Notes: generated by a model not told the origin, from the sequence alone. 64,000 nucleotides of DNA from Brachyspira sp949287565 (GCF_036997615.1 NZ_JAWLQA010000011.1); one strand, 5' to 3'; counted from the first letter of the stretch, positions 45,738 through 54,813 are shown. A program made the numbers and translations.

Positions 45738-48700
45738 ATGAAGAAATTTTTTAAGAAAAAAGAAAAAACTGAAATATCATCAGAACAGGATAATTCTAAT
45801 AAGAAAAAAAGAAGATTCAAAAAGAGATATATACCTTTAATACTTCTTTTTTTGATTGTTGTAGGCGTTGCAGGAGCTAGAATATATTTCAATAATGAAA
45901 GAATGAAAAATCTTATTGAAAATATAGTGTATTCTGCCACAAATAGAAAATTGGAAATAGGCGATTTTAAATACGGATTATTATTTCCAAAAATAGAAAT
46001 GAGCAATGTTGTGCTTTATAATTCTGATAATTTTAATAATGAAGAGAATATAAAGATAGATAATTTTAGATTAAAGTTTTCTCTTTTTTCTTTATTCTTT
46101 TTAAAGCTCCATGTTCAGGATTTAAGTATAGACAATTTATATGTTTATATGTTTACAGATGAGAGCGGGAATTGGAATTTACCGGATTTGCCTCCGTCTA
46201 AGCCTAAAGAAGAAGATACCAATAAAGAGCCTTTCGATTTTAGCAAACTAGATTTTCTTAAATTAAAGGCTGATGTAGAGAATATTAGAATAAATAATTT
46301 GGCATTCAAGGCAGACAGCAAATCATTTTTAACTAATGTACCTAATAATGGACTTATAGCAAGTTTAAGTAATTATAATCTGCATTTGGATTTGCATACA
46401 AAAAGATTCTCATTATCTCAGGTAATGGGTATATCTGCCCCTGAGGCTTTGAAAGATATTTATTTAAAAAGTTTTATAAGCAATAGTTTAGCCTATGATG
46501 ACAGCAGTATTTTCTTTAATGATAATCCTTTATTTAATTTGGATGTATCCTATCCTAAAAATCCTGATGGTACAGAAAATAAAGATGAAATAGTAATAAG
46601 ATTTGATTTTGAGATAGATGATCCTAATTTTAGTTATAATGGTAAAAAACGAGATGATATGCAGTTTGCTGCACATTTTCTTGCCAGATATAATATAAGA
46701 AATCAAAGTGTATCTATAGAGAATTTATCTTCAGAACTTTTGAATGATGAAATATTAAAAGTTATAGCATCTGCCAATCAAATATTCAGTGGAAATATAG
46801 GCGTTAATTTAGATACATTATATGCTAGGCTTAATTTAGATAAGATAAATGGTTTAGCAGCTATGTTTGTTCCTTCATTAGGTATAAATATGAGCGGTAT
46901 GGTTAATGTGGATGCAGATAAAAGCACAGGTACTATTAATAATTTAACTAATACTATAAATATTGCATTAGATAAAATTAATTTGTCTATGGGTGATACT
47001 ATAGCTGTAAATAATCTTAATTCCAAAACAAAGATTAATTTTACTTTCAATCCTAATAATATTTCAAAAGAAGATATAAAATTAGAGCATAATACCACTA
47101 TTGATAGAGTGACAGCATTGAAAATATATAGGGTTAATAATACAGATGTATCATTAAGACTTTTATCTTCTTTGAATGGTGCATTAGGAGTTGTTCCGGC
47201 TATTAATGATCCTAGTAAAAAAAGCGATACAGTTCTTTATATTGATAATATATCTACAAAATATATTAATTCTGATATAAAAGTTAATGGAGCTGTAAAA
47301 TTTGATGAGCCTACAGATTTGAATGTAAATGTAACATCATTGCCTATAGCTAATTTTTCAGGCGGACTTGCAAGAGGTTCTTTAAATTTAGATGTTCATG
47401 TTTTTGGAAAAATGATAAATGATATTAATACTACAGTAAATGGTATCATAAAAAATTTCTCTTATAATTTGAATGGTGAAGTTTCTTCTACAGCTACAGC
47501 TAAACTTAATGTTCTAGCTAATGCTAATTTATTAAGTCAAGATGTAAAAGTTACAGCACTCAATTTAGATTTGGATAATTTTCTTAATTTTAGATCAAAT
47601 CTTGATTTAGAAGGTTTGGGATTAAAAAAAGGTTTTGTTAATATATCAACTTTGAGAATAGCTCCTTATGCTATGAAAAATTGGCTTTCTACTAAATTCG
47701 CTGAAATTCTTGATAGTTTGCCTTTTGAAGATGATATAAAAATGACTAGTGCTTTGGGATATAACTTATCATTAGAAGATAAATTTGCAACCGTTACAAA
47801 TTTCAGTACTTTCTATGTAACAGAAAAGCAGTATAAACTTCAAGATGTTACTATGAAAGTAGATGCTGATGTTAATTTCGGTGAGAATCTATATGCTAAT
47901 ATTAGACAGTTTAATTTACAGAGTCCTGCTAATAAATTATTAGTATATGTTGATGGTTACTTTACTCCTGTTATAAAAAATGCTAACTTAAATTATAATG
48001 TTGGTTTGGATACAGAAAGCTTATATCTTCCTTTTGGTATAGAAATAGGCGGATTATTCAATGTTAATGGTAATTTGAAAAATAATATAGCAGACGGTGT
48101 TTTCAAAACAGATAAATTCTTTGCTAATATGGATTCTCCTGATAAAATGTCAATAGTATTGAAAGGATTAACTTCAAATATAGATTATCATTTTGATTTA
48201 ACTCCTACAGATAACGAGGTAGTTGCTACAGCTACTAGATATACTCCTCTTATAGAACAGGTTCCTAATATGTTCTTTGAACAGTTAAGAGTATATTTAA
48301 AAATACCTCCGTTTATAGATGACAGCATTAGAATAAGAGATTTTTCTTCTTCTGTAAGAGTTCAGGGACATGGACTTACAATACAGGATTTGAAATCATC
48401 TATTTATATAGGCGGTGAAAAATTTGATGATAATTTATTCTTGACTTCTATATCAAATAATACAGCACCAAGAAGGGGAGCTATACATTTACCTTGGCTT
48501 AATGTTGATTTGGGTAGTTTCAATACAAGTACTATTAAATATGATATGCGTGTTTTGGCTAGTGATATAAACTTTAAATATTTGCTTGCTCCTGAAAACA
48601 GAGAAAAAATTAATGATGAAAAATTATTAGTTAATCTTACAGCAGATATTGCTGGAGTAGGTGTGAGTCCTTTGAATAATATAAGACCTACTACATTCTT

Positions 48701-48995
48701 TGTTGGTATAAGTAAAATGTCTACAGAGTTTTCTAAGTTCTTGATAGAGATGATAAGACCTATTAACCCTGGTATATCTACTGTTGAAAATATAGTACAA
48801 TTCGGTTATGACCCTAATTCAGTAGAGTTTAGTATATCTGCTAATAAAGTATTTACTACATTCTATTTTAGAGATCAAAACTTAGATAAGCCTAATCAGC
48901 AGAAGCAGCAGCTTATAGCTTTTGAAGGCGATAAATTCGGACTTGAACCAATGCCTTTCTCTGATGTTATATCATATTTAGAGGGCGGAAATTAA
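45738..48995 (+). CDS. AsmA-like family protein
   Basis: A 1085-residue protein with a charged cytoplasmic start, one membrane helix (IPLILLFLIVVGVAGARIYF) and a very long beta-rich region. After the helix, NLIENIVYSATNRKLEIGDF then LLFPKIEMSNVVLYNS is the AsmA signature: an 'A...R.l.igdi..glffp.i.l..v.v.n' pattern. The AsmA/TamB/YdbH group forms long grooved tunnels that carry phospholipid between membranes. Its start at 45738 avoids the TTG six bases earlier. The next gene, a DUF1318-like lipoprotein, begins 29 bp after its stop, consistent with a YdbH-type system. Confidence 0.78.
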   Translation: MKKFFKKKEKTEISSEQDNSNKKKRRFKKRYIPLILLFLIVVGVAGARIYFNNERMKNLIENIVYSATNRKLEIGDFKYGLLFPKIEMSNVVLYNSDNFNNEENIKIDNFRLKFSLFSLFFLKLHVQDLSIDNLYVYMFTDESGNWNLPDLPPSKPKEEDTNKEPFDFSKLDFLKLKADVENIRINNLAFKADSKSFLTNVPNNGLIASLSNYNLHLDLHTKRFSLSQVMGISAPEALKDIYLKSFISNSLAYDDSSIFFNDNPLFNLDVSYPKNPDGTENKDEIVIRFDFEIDDPNFSYNGKKRDDMQFAAHFLARYNIRNQSVSIENLSSELLNDEILKVIASANQIFSGNIGVNLDTLYARLNLDKINGLAAMFVPSLGINMSGMVNVDADKSTGTINNLTNTINIALDKINLSMGDTIAVNNLNSKTKINFTFNPNNISKEDIKLEHNTTIDRVTALKIYRVNNTDVSLRLLSSLNGALGVVPAINDPSKKSDTVLYIDNISTKYINSDIKVNGAVKFDEPTDLNVNVTSLPIANFSGGLARGSLNLDVHVFGKMINDINTTVNGIIKNFSYNLNGEVSSTATAKLNVLANANLLSQDVKVTALNLDLDNFLNFRSNLDLEGLGLKKGFVNISTLRIAPYAMKNWLSTKFAEILDSLPFEDDIKMTSALGYNLSLEDKFATVTNFSTFYVTEKQYKLQDVTMKVDADVNFGENLYANIRQFNLQSPANKLLVYVDGYFTPVIKNANLNYNVGLDTESLYLPFGIEIGGLFNVNGNLKNNIADGVFKTDKFFANMDSPDKMSIVLKGLTSNIDYHFDLTPTDNEVVATATRYTPLIEQVPNMFFEQLRVYLKIPPFIDDSIRIRDFSSSVRVQGHGLTIQDLKSSIYIGGEKFDDNLFLTSISNNTAPRRGAIHLPWLNVDLGSFNTSTIKYDMRVLASDINFKYLLAPENREKINDEKLLVNLTADIAGVGVSPLNNIRPTTFFVGISKMSTEFSKFLIEMIRPINPGISTVENIVQFGYDPNSVEFSISANKVFTTFYFRDQNLDKPNQQKQQLIAFEGDKFGLEPMPFSDVISYLEGGN

Positions 48996-49024
48996 TACAG
49001 AAAAACATAGGAGATATTTGTTTT

Positions 49025-49639
49025 ATGAAATTGTATAATATTATATTTGTTTTATTTATTATGATTTTTATTCCAAGCTGTTCAAAGCTTATATTAGTAC
49101 AGGAACCTGAAATGAGGGTGCTTGGTGGAAAAACTTTGATAGAAGCTCAGGTTTTGGGAAGATACAGACAAATAGATGAGAGTGCATATCAAATATCTAC
49201 TCTTTCAAGTGAAGAAGATTTAAATCTTATTATGGTAAGTACAAATGTTTCTGATGAATTAGCTAAAGGTTATAAAGAGGCACTTATAAGAAGCATGTTT
49301 AATCAAGATGAGATAAATTTGTATAAAACTAATTATTATATAGGGGAAAATAACGGCGGATATTTATCATATATAGCATTTGATGTCTCAAAACCAAAAA
49401 CAACATACAGTGAAGAGAGAATAAAATATATAAAAGAGATAATGGAAAAGGAAAATACAGACAGAAGAACTATAGCAGAATATTTAATACTTTCAGATCC
49501 TAAACTTAGTATGGCTAATATAAAAGAGGTTGAAAGTGCTTTGTATAGAAGAAATGTTCAGAAACTTCTAGATAATTCTTATTATCAGCTTCCTGACAGC
49601 AGCTGGACAGTTTATAGTAATGAAAATACTAATAGCTAA
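49025..49639 (+). CDS. DUF1318-like lipoprotein (possible YdbL/YnbE equivalent)
   Basis: A 204-residue lipoprotein with lipobox IPSC. The N-terminal part has LTGGK-like VLGGKTLIEAQVLGRYRQID, the pattern seen at the start of DUF1318 proteins, and the end is RYIKEIMEKENTDRRTIAEYL-like, then VQKLLDNSYYQLPDSSW, which parallels the YdbL end (a tyrosine-containing loop before a final Trp). In E. coli ydbH, ynbE and ydbL form one operon in which YnbE is a lipoprotein. Here an AsmA-like gene sits 29 bp upstream, so one protein could combine both roles. The family call rests on a pattern seen by eye. Confidence 0.55.
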   Translation: MKLYNIIFVLFIMIFIPSCSKLILVQEPEMRVLGGKTLIEAQVLGRYRQIDESAYQISTLSSEEDLNLIMVSTNVSDELAKGYKEALIRSMFNQDEINLYKTNYYIGENNGGYLSYIAFDVSKPKTTYSEERIKYIKEIMEKENTDRRTIAEYLILSDPKLSMANIKEVESALYRRNVQKLLDNSYYQLPDSSWTVYSNENTNS

Positions 49640-49668
49640 TAAAAAAATAATTTTAAATTGATAAATAA

Positions 49669-49704
49669 AAAAGAGCAGGCTTAAAATAAGTACCTGCTCT
49701 TTTT
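49669..49704. terminator. bidirectional terminator
   Basis: AAAGAGCAGG (49670-49679) pairs perfectly with CCTGCTCTTT (49693-49702), T-runs on both strands. It serves the lipoprotein and the convergent HTH-GTPase gene. Confidence 0.88.
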
Positions 49705-49721
49705 ATTATATATTATTTTTA

Positions 49722-51305
49722 TTACTTTTTATTCTTTTCTGTTTCTATATAAGAAGAGAAATTACTCAATATAGATTTTATATTTTTGTACATTTTAGTA
49801 TCTTCTTGATATTTTAAAGTTTCTTTAGCTTTGGCATCTATTTCTTTTAGATTTGTCAAATAATTATTAAAATATTCGTCTATTGTTTTATTATATTTAG
49901 ATACCACATTTTCTTCCTCATAAGCTTTAATAACTTTTTTGGAAAGTGTCTTTTTCCAATTTCCAGAGAAAGACATAAATCCAGATAATATAAATACAAC
50001 GCTAGGAAGGAACGATAAAGATACACCTACAATATTTATTATTTTCATTGTGCTGTTTTTTAATAAATTAAATGAAGGTAAAATACCTATAGAGGCGTTT
50101 ATTAAATTCGTTTTTATTTTGCTAGGTTCTTTTACATCAAAATCTTCTTTTGTAACAGCAAGCATATTGTATAATTGCGTATCAAGATTTACATTTATAC
50201 TATTGCATAATACTTTTATATCATCTTTTTTTCTGTATACATTGTTATCATCTATAGATTGAATTATGCTGTCTATATTAAGAGTATTTTTATATATCTC
50301 ATTAAATGATTCTTTAACTGATATCTTTATTTTATTTAAATTAACTTCTAATTTATCATTTTCTTGGAATTCATTTTTATTGTCTATTATTTCCGTAATG
50401 AAATTAATATTTGTTAATATTCTGTTATAATAAGCATATTTCACATTTTCAGCAAAATCATCTTTAATTTGCTTAACTAGATTAGTGTTATTTATTGAAA
50501 ATGGGAAGAATCTCTTTCTCAATGAAGAATAATCTATTTTCTTTATATTATTTGAAGATTCTATAAAGTTTTTTAATGTTTCAAATTTCTTATCAATAAC
50601 GCTGTCTAATTCATTTTCATCAAATATATTAGCTTTTGAGAATATTACTGATATATTACTGAAATCATCTATAAAATTTGCTAAAGCATTTATATTCGTG
50701 ATATCTTCCTGAGAAAATGCATTTATATCACATAAATAAATGAACATATTTTGATTATTATATTTTCTAGTATCAAGAAGATTTTCTTTGTACTCAATAA
50801 TTCTAAACAGCTTAGAATCATCATTCAAATAATATTCATCATTGTTCGTTTCTTCAGAATAAGGGTTCGTATCAATATTTTTATCAAATATTGCATTAAT
50901 AAATGAAGTTTTTCCCGAGCTGTATCTTCCGTATACTACAATATCAAAAGTTTCGCTGATTTTATTAAAAACATCAGCTGTCAGTTCAGATATTTTCTCA
51001 TTATTCTTTTTGTCTACTGTACTTATTTCTTCATTAATTTTATCTATGATGACTTGTACATTAATAAGATTCTCATAAAGATATGGATTTTCACTTTCAA
51101 AAGAATTCTTTTTATACTTTGTAAGTTCATCAATAGTAAGTCCAGTATTTTCTGCAAGCTTATCCAATAGGTCAAGGGTTATATTATTTGCATTTCTCTC
51201 TAATCTTGAAATATAATCCTGACGCACCCCTAACATTTTAGCAAATTGGCTTTGTGTTAGTTTCAAAATTTTTTCTCTAATATCTTTTAAATTAAAATCA
51301 ATCAT
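49722..51305 (-). CDS. XRE-type HTH fused to membrane dynamin-like GTPase
   Basis: A 527-residue two-part protein. Residues 5-65 are a Cro/CI-type helix-turn-helix (LTQSQFAKMLGVRQDYISRL...NNITLDLLDKLAENTGL). Residues 120-270 are a dynamin-like GTPase: G1 is GRYSSGKTS (126-134), and ISVIFSKAN fits G4 (TKAD-like). The G3 D-x2-G motif is not visible, so hydrolysis may be slow or lost. Residues about 410-455 hold one or two membrane helices (IINIVGVSLSFLPSVVFILS), followed by a coiled coil. Thus one chain could bind DNA, GTP and the membrane. A promoter is seen at 51344-51372. Fusion of the two folds is unusual. Confidence 0.85.
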   Translation of the reverse strand: MIDFNLKDIREKILKLTQSQFAKMLGVRQDYISRLERNANNITLDLLDKLAENTGLTIDELTKYKKNSFESENPYLYENLINVQVIIDKINEEISTVDKKNNEKISELTADVFNKISETFDIVVYGRYSSGKTSFINAIFDKNIDTNPYSEETNNDEYYLNDDSKLFRIIEYKENLLDTRKYNNQNMFIYLCDINAFSQEDITNINALANFIDDFSNISVIFSKANIFDENELDSVIDKKFETLKNFIESSNNIKKIDYSSLRKRFFPFSINNTNLVKQIKDDFAENVKYAYYNRILTNINFITEIIDNKNEFQENDKLEVNLNKIKISVKESFNEIYKNTLNIDSIIQSIDDNNVYRKKDDIKVLCNSINVNLDTQLYNMLAVTKEDFDVKEPSKIKTNLINASIGILPSFNLLKNSTMKIINIVGVSLSFLPSVVFILSGFMSFSGNWKKTLSKKVIKAYEEENVVSKYNKTIDEYFNNYLTNLKEIDAKAKETLKYQEDTKMYKNIKSILSNFSSYIETEKNKK

Positions 51306-51343
51306 ATTTTTTTCTGTTTTACTCTGTTATTTTATTTTCTATT

Positions 51344-51372
51344 ATTATAAACAATATTATTTAGAATTTCAA
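51344..51372 (-). promoter_or_regulatory. promoter of the HTH-GTPase gene
   Basis: On the minus strand TTGAAA (51372-51367), 17 bases, TATAAT (51349-51344), about 40 bases before the ATG. Confidence 0.75.
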
Positions 51373-51553
51373 GAGTTTTTATATTTTATTTGTATTATAA
51401 TAATACTTATATATATTTTTAAAATAAATAAAGCATTTTTAATGGAATTTTTAATTTTAAAAATATTAAAAAATAAAATTGTTTAAAGTTATTTTATTTA
51501 TGTTGTCTATAATTAATTAAATTATTCTACTTTTATATAGATATTTTATATAT

Positions 51554-51587
51554 CCTATATAGGTATATATATAGTGATGCTATATAG
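51554..51587. promoter_or_regulatory. candidate operator: paired CTATATAG palindromes
   Basis: CCTATATAGG (51554-51563) is a perfect 10-base palindrome, and CTATATAG recurs at 51580-51587, 25 bases away. Both lie just upstream of the plus-strand -35 box, in a region facing an HTH-containing protein. The HTH protein is a natural candidate to bind here, but the sequence is A+T-rich and the match could be chance. Confidence 0.4.
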
Positions 51588-51615
51588 TTCTTAATATGTT
51601 TTTATACATAACTAA

Positions 51616-51643
51616 TTGATTTGTTTTTATATTTGTATATAAT
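51616..51643 (+). promoter_or_regulatory. promoter of the HPr-like operon
   Basis: TTGATT (51616-51621), 16 bases, TATAAT (51638-51643), 40 bases before the ATG at 51683. Confidence 0.65.
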
Positions 51644-51682
51644 TATACTTATATAAGAAAATAAAATTATACAGGATACTAT

Positions 51683-52852
51683 ATGGAAAATAATGATTTT
51701 ATATCTAAAGAGTTTGAATGCAGAAATTCTATTGTAACTGATAACAAAACTGTTAATTCCATAGTAGATTTTTTTAGAACTATTGAGGATAAAATAGAAA
51801 TAGAAAATAAGAATGGTAAAAGAGTTAATGCTAAATCTTTTATAAAGATGATGGGGCTTGATATAAAATACGGATATAGATTTACATTATATGTTTATGG
51901 GGATGATAGAGAAAATAATTTAAAAAGAATAGAAGAAATATTGGAGAAAAAAGAATTTTACACTCTAGAAAAAATAGAGGAGCTAGAAAAAGAGCAAGAA
52001 TCAGAGGGTAATAAGTTCATAGAAGAAGAAATATTATTTTTAACTCCAGATGATAAAAAGAATATTATAAAAGAGGATATAGAAAATAAAATAAAAATAT
52101 TGAAAGAAAAAAGAGATTCGCTTCATTTACCTTCTTTGAATTTAAATAATAATATTATATACGTAAAAAATGATAATAAAACAGAAATTTTTGATGTTAT
52201 TAATAATGATATATCTAATGTTATAAAAAATCTTTCTGCTCATTATGATATAAATATAAATGAAAATGATTTAAATTTTTTTCTATCTGAATTAATAGAG
52301 GCTGTAAAAGTTAGAGAGATGAAATATTTTTATATATATACATTCTTTAGTAATGTAAAAAAATATTTTTATAATCAATTTGATTCATTATTCATCAAAA
52401 AAATGATAGGTATAGAAGATTTAAAAGTTGAATATAGTTTGGAAAGTAATAAAACTTTTGTAGATGAATCCATTAAGACTTTAGAGTTTATATTAGATGA
52501 TAAAAGAAAATCTTCTGATTATTCTGTAAATATATATATGATTTCAAATACATCTAACTTTAGTATGGATCTTTATAGAACAATAAATATAGTTCAAAAT
52601 ATTGGTAAGATTTATGAGATAGAAGAAACTATTATTGATAATATTGCATATAAAATAAAAGAAAATTTCGAATACAAAAACAAGATTAACACTTCTCATA
52701 ATAATGAAGAGTATTTTGATGCCATAAGAGAGTTTAAAGAATATTTGCAGGAAAAATTTGAAGCTATTTACATAAATAAAGTTCTTGAAAATGATTCTGA
52801 AGATTCTGCTATCGATTATCAGCATATAAATTTAATTATAAGGAGGATTTAA
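51683..52852 (+). CDS. HPr-like domain fused to coiled-coil/helical region
   Basis: A 389-residue protein. Residues 10-90 resemble HPr, the PTS phosphocarrier: NGKRVNAKSFIKMMGLDIKY then YGDDRENNLKRIEEIL match the NGK..N.KS....L.....G...G.DE....L..L pattern of HPr. Ser52 aligns with the regulatory Ser46 of HPr, but the region of the catalytic His15 (normally HARPA) has no His, nor has the whole domain. So the PTS phosphocarrier job is unlikely, while Ser phosphorylation stays possible. Residues 95-150 are coiled coil, then helical to the end. It starts an operon with a phosphatase gene, which begins one base after its stop. Confidence 0.7.
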   Translation: MENNDFISKEFECRNSIVTDNKTVNSIVDFFRTIEDKIEIENKNGKRVNAKSFIKMMGLDIKYGYRFTLYVYGDDRENNLKRIEEILEKKEFYTLEKIEELEKEQESEGNKFIEEEILFLTPDDKKNIIKEDIENKIKILKEKRDSLHLPSLNLNNNIIYVKNDNKTEIFDVINNDISNVIKNLSAHYDININENDLNFFLSELIEAVKVREMKYFYIYTFFSNVKKYFYNQFDSLFIKKMIGIEDLKVEYSLESNKTFVDESIKTLEFILDDKRKSSDYSVNIYMISNTSNFSMDLYRTINIVQNIGKIYEIEETIIDNIAYKIKENFEYKNKINTSHNNEEYFDAIREFKEYLQEKFEAIYINKVLENDSEDSAIDYQHINLIIRRI

Positions 52853-53548
52853 ATGAAGATTGCTGTTATAGGTGATTTGCATGGAAAAAGCTGCTGGAAA
52901 AAACTTATTGAGGGAAGATTTGATAAGTTTGATAAAATAGTTTTTATGGGAGATTATAGTGATGATAGCTGGGTTACTTTTACTGATGATGAGATAGTTA
53001 ATAATTTAAAAGATGTAATAGAGTTCAAAAAAAATCATAATGATAAAGTAGTACTTCTTATAGGCAATCATGACTTTCAGTATATAGTTGGATATCCTAC
53101 AGCAAGCAGATACAGAAAAAGTTATGCTAAAGAAATGCATGAAATATTTAATGATAATACAGATATTTTCAATACTATACATATAGAAAATGATTATATA
53201 TTTACTCATGCCGGCATTACTAATGGATGGATAGAATATATAAAGCATAAATATGATATAAAAGATATTAATATTGATAATATTTATGATGTTGTGAATA
53301 TTGTTTATAATAATGATAAAGATGACTGCAATATAGCTTCTTTTAGAAGAGGCGGAGGCAGTGAATTTGCAGGTATTCTATGGGCTGATGTAGGAGATTT
53401 ATCCGAAGATGCATGGACAGGATATAATCAGGTTGTAGGGCATAACAGAATAAAGCCTGGAAGTGTAATAAAAAAAGATAATTATGCTATTTATATGGCA
53501 GATCATTTCGATACAGAACAGGATAAATTATTAGTATTAGATATTTAA
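52853..53548 (+). CDS. PPP-type metallophosphoesterase / serine-threonine phosphatase-like
   Basis: A 231-residue metallophosphoesterase of the PPP type. All motifs are present: GDLHG (residues 7-11), GDYSDD, GNHDFQY, the His of TNGWIEY upstream motif THAG, and VVGHNRI, giving the two-metal site. Length suits small bacterial protein phosphatases or nucleotidases. The ATG follows directly after the TAA of the HPr-like gene, and a zinc-ribbon gene follows by 16 bp, so all three form an operon. It could dephosphorylate the Ser of the HPr-like protein; that is inference. Confidence 0.8.
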   Translation: MKIAVIGDLHGKSCWKKLIEGRFDKFDKIVFMGDYSDDSWVTFTDDEIVNNLKDVIEFKKNHNDKVVLLIGNHDFQYIVGYPTASRYRKSYAKEMHEIFNDNTDIFNTIHIENDYIFTHAGITNGWIEYIKHKYDIKDINIDNIYDVVNIVYNNDKDDCNIASFRRGGGSEFAGILWADVGDLSEDAWTGYNQVVGHNRIKPGSVIKKDNYAIYMADHFDTEQDKLLVLDI

Positions 53549-53564
53549 AATAAAGGAATTGACT

Positions 53565-53849
53565 ATGTTTCCAGATAAAGCACCATTTCATTATAAATGC
53601 AGAAATTGCGGATATTTTTTTACTACAGATAAAAAATTGAATGCTCCTTCAGGACTTTCTTTTGTATCATTTGATTTTAAAGATGCTGAAAAGGATGAAA
53701 ATGGAAATATAATATTGAAAATTGATTCAGAGAGAAAAAAAGAATCTTTTATAGATAAAATTTTAAATAAACTAGCTCCTAAATGTCCTAAGTGCCCTAA
53801 ATGTAAAGAGAATGCTGTTGTAAGTGTTGATTATATGGTGCATAAATAA
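53565..53849 (+). CDS. small zinc-ribbon protein
   Basis: A 94-residue protein with a two-part zinc ribbon: KCRNCGYFF near the start and CPKCPKCPKCK near the end, giving four or more Cys in C-x2-C pairs. The middle is a charged stretch (FKDAEKDENGNIILKIDSER). I choose the ATG at 53565, with AAAGGA seven bases upstream, over the earlier TTG. Zinc ribbons of this size usually bind RNA, DNA or other proteins. It closes the HPr-like/phosphatase operon, 16 bp behind the phosphatase, and about 60 bp before the next gene. Confidence 0.7.
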   Translation: MFPDKAPFHYKCRNCGYFFTTDKKLNAPSGLSFVSFDFKDAEKDENGNIILKIDSERKKESFIDKILNKLAPKCPKCPKCKENAVVSVDYMVHK

Positions 53850-53907
53850 TTGACTTTTATTACTATTTAAGATATCATTAATGAATTATTTTTTACATTA
53901 ATGTTTT

Positions 53908-54813
53908 ATGAAAAATATATTTGTATTTATACTATCGGTTATTGTACTTTTTATATTTGCCTTTACTTTTATGAAGGTTAAAGATAATTATAATATTAGT
54001 TTTGAATATGCAGATAATATTTCTAGACAATCAAATGACAATACAATTCAAAAAAATATAATAGATAAATCTACAAATGATATATTTCATTTAGCGGATA
54101 TAAATTCGCCTAATAATGTAGAACCTATTTTGAATAAAATAAATGAACATAGTAATTGTATAAGTATTATAATAGATGATAGCGGTAATACTTTAGAAAA
54201 CTCTGAAAGATATTTTTCTTTAGCTAATAAATACAATATCACTTTTGCAGTACTTCCGGATTCTTATCATAGTACAGATTTTTCTTATGCAGCGTATAGT
54301 AATAATGTTAATGTTATTTTGCATATACCTATGGAAGGCAGTGATTATTTTGGAGAGCAGACTCTAATAAGAAAGGGAATGAATGAAGATGAAGTGTTTA
54401 GATTATTAGATTATTCATTTTCAAAAGTACCTTATGCTAAAGGAATGAATAATCATACAGGCTCTGTTGCAAGCAGTGATGAGAGTATAGTTTCTTATAT
54501 GCTTGATTATGCTAAGAGTAATGATAAATACTTTGTTGATTCTTACACTGTTTCTGACAGTTTGATATATAATATGGCTTTGGAATATGGAGTAAAAACT
54601 GCTAGGAGATCAGTATTTTTGGATAATGAAAGAGATTATTCTTCTATAATGAAGCAATGGAGAGAGTTAATAAAATTGTCTAAAGAGTATGGTATAGCCA
54701 TTGGAATAGGGCATTATCAAAGCGAAGAAACATTTAAAATTTTGGAAAATAATTTACCTCTTTTAATAGATGAAGGAATTGCATCTGTTAGTATAATAGA
54801 AATATTAAATTAA
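53908..54813 (+). CDS. divergent polysaccharide deacetylase (YibQ-like)
   Basis: A 301-residue exported protein with one N-terminal hydrophobic segment (IFVFILSVIVLFIFAFTFMK). The catalytic part has the divergent deacetylase pattern: CISIIIDDSGN, FAVLPDSYHSTDF, VILHIPMEG, GMNNHTGS, and TARRSVFLDNERDY, with Asp, His and Asp positioned for a metal site. This group (YibQ and the 'divergent polysaccharide deacetylase' family) is usually periplasmic and linked to cell-envelope processing. It precedes lysA by 25 bp, so the two may share a transcript. Confidence 0.82.
   Translation: MKNIFVFILSVIVLFIFAFTFMKVKDNYNISFEYADNISRQSNDNTIQKNIIDKSTNDIFHLADINSPNNVEPILNKINEHSNCISIIIDDSGNTLENSERYFSLANKYNITFAVLPDSYHSTDFSYAAYSNNVNVILHIPMEGSDYFGEQTLIRKGMNEDEVFRLLDYSFSKVPYAKGMNNHTGSVASSDESIVSYMLDYAKSNDKYFVDSYTVSDSLIYNMALEYGVKTARRSVFLDNERDYSSIMKQWRELIKLSKEYGIAIGIGHYQSEETFKILENNLPLLIDEGIASVSIIEILN

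Larger units (their letters stand above)
51306..51682. other. divergent promoter spacer with palindromes
   Basis: 377 A+T-rich bases between the HTH-GTPase gene and the HPr-like gene. It holds a promoter on each strand and two CTATATAG palindromes; these are annotated separately. No gene is seen. Confidence 0.85.
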
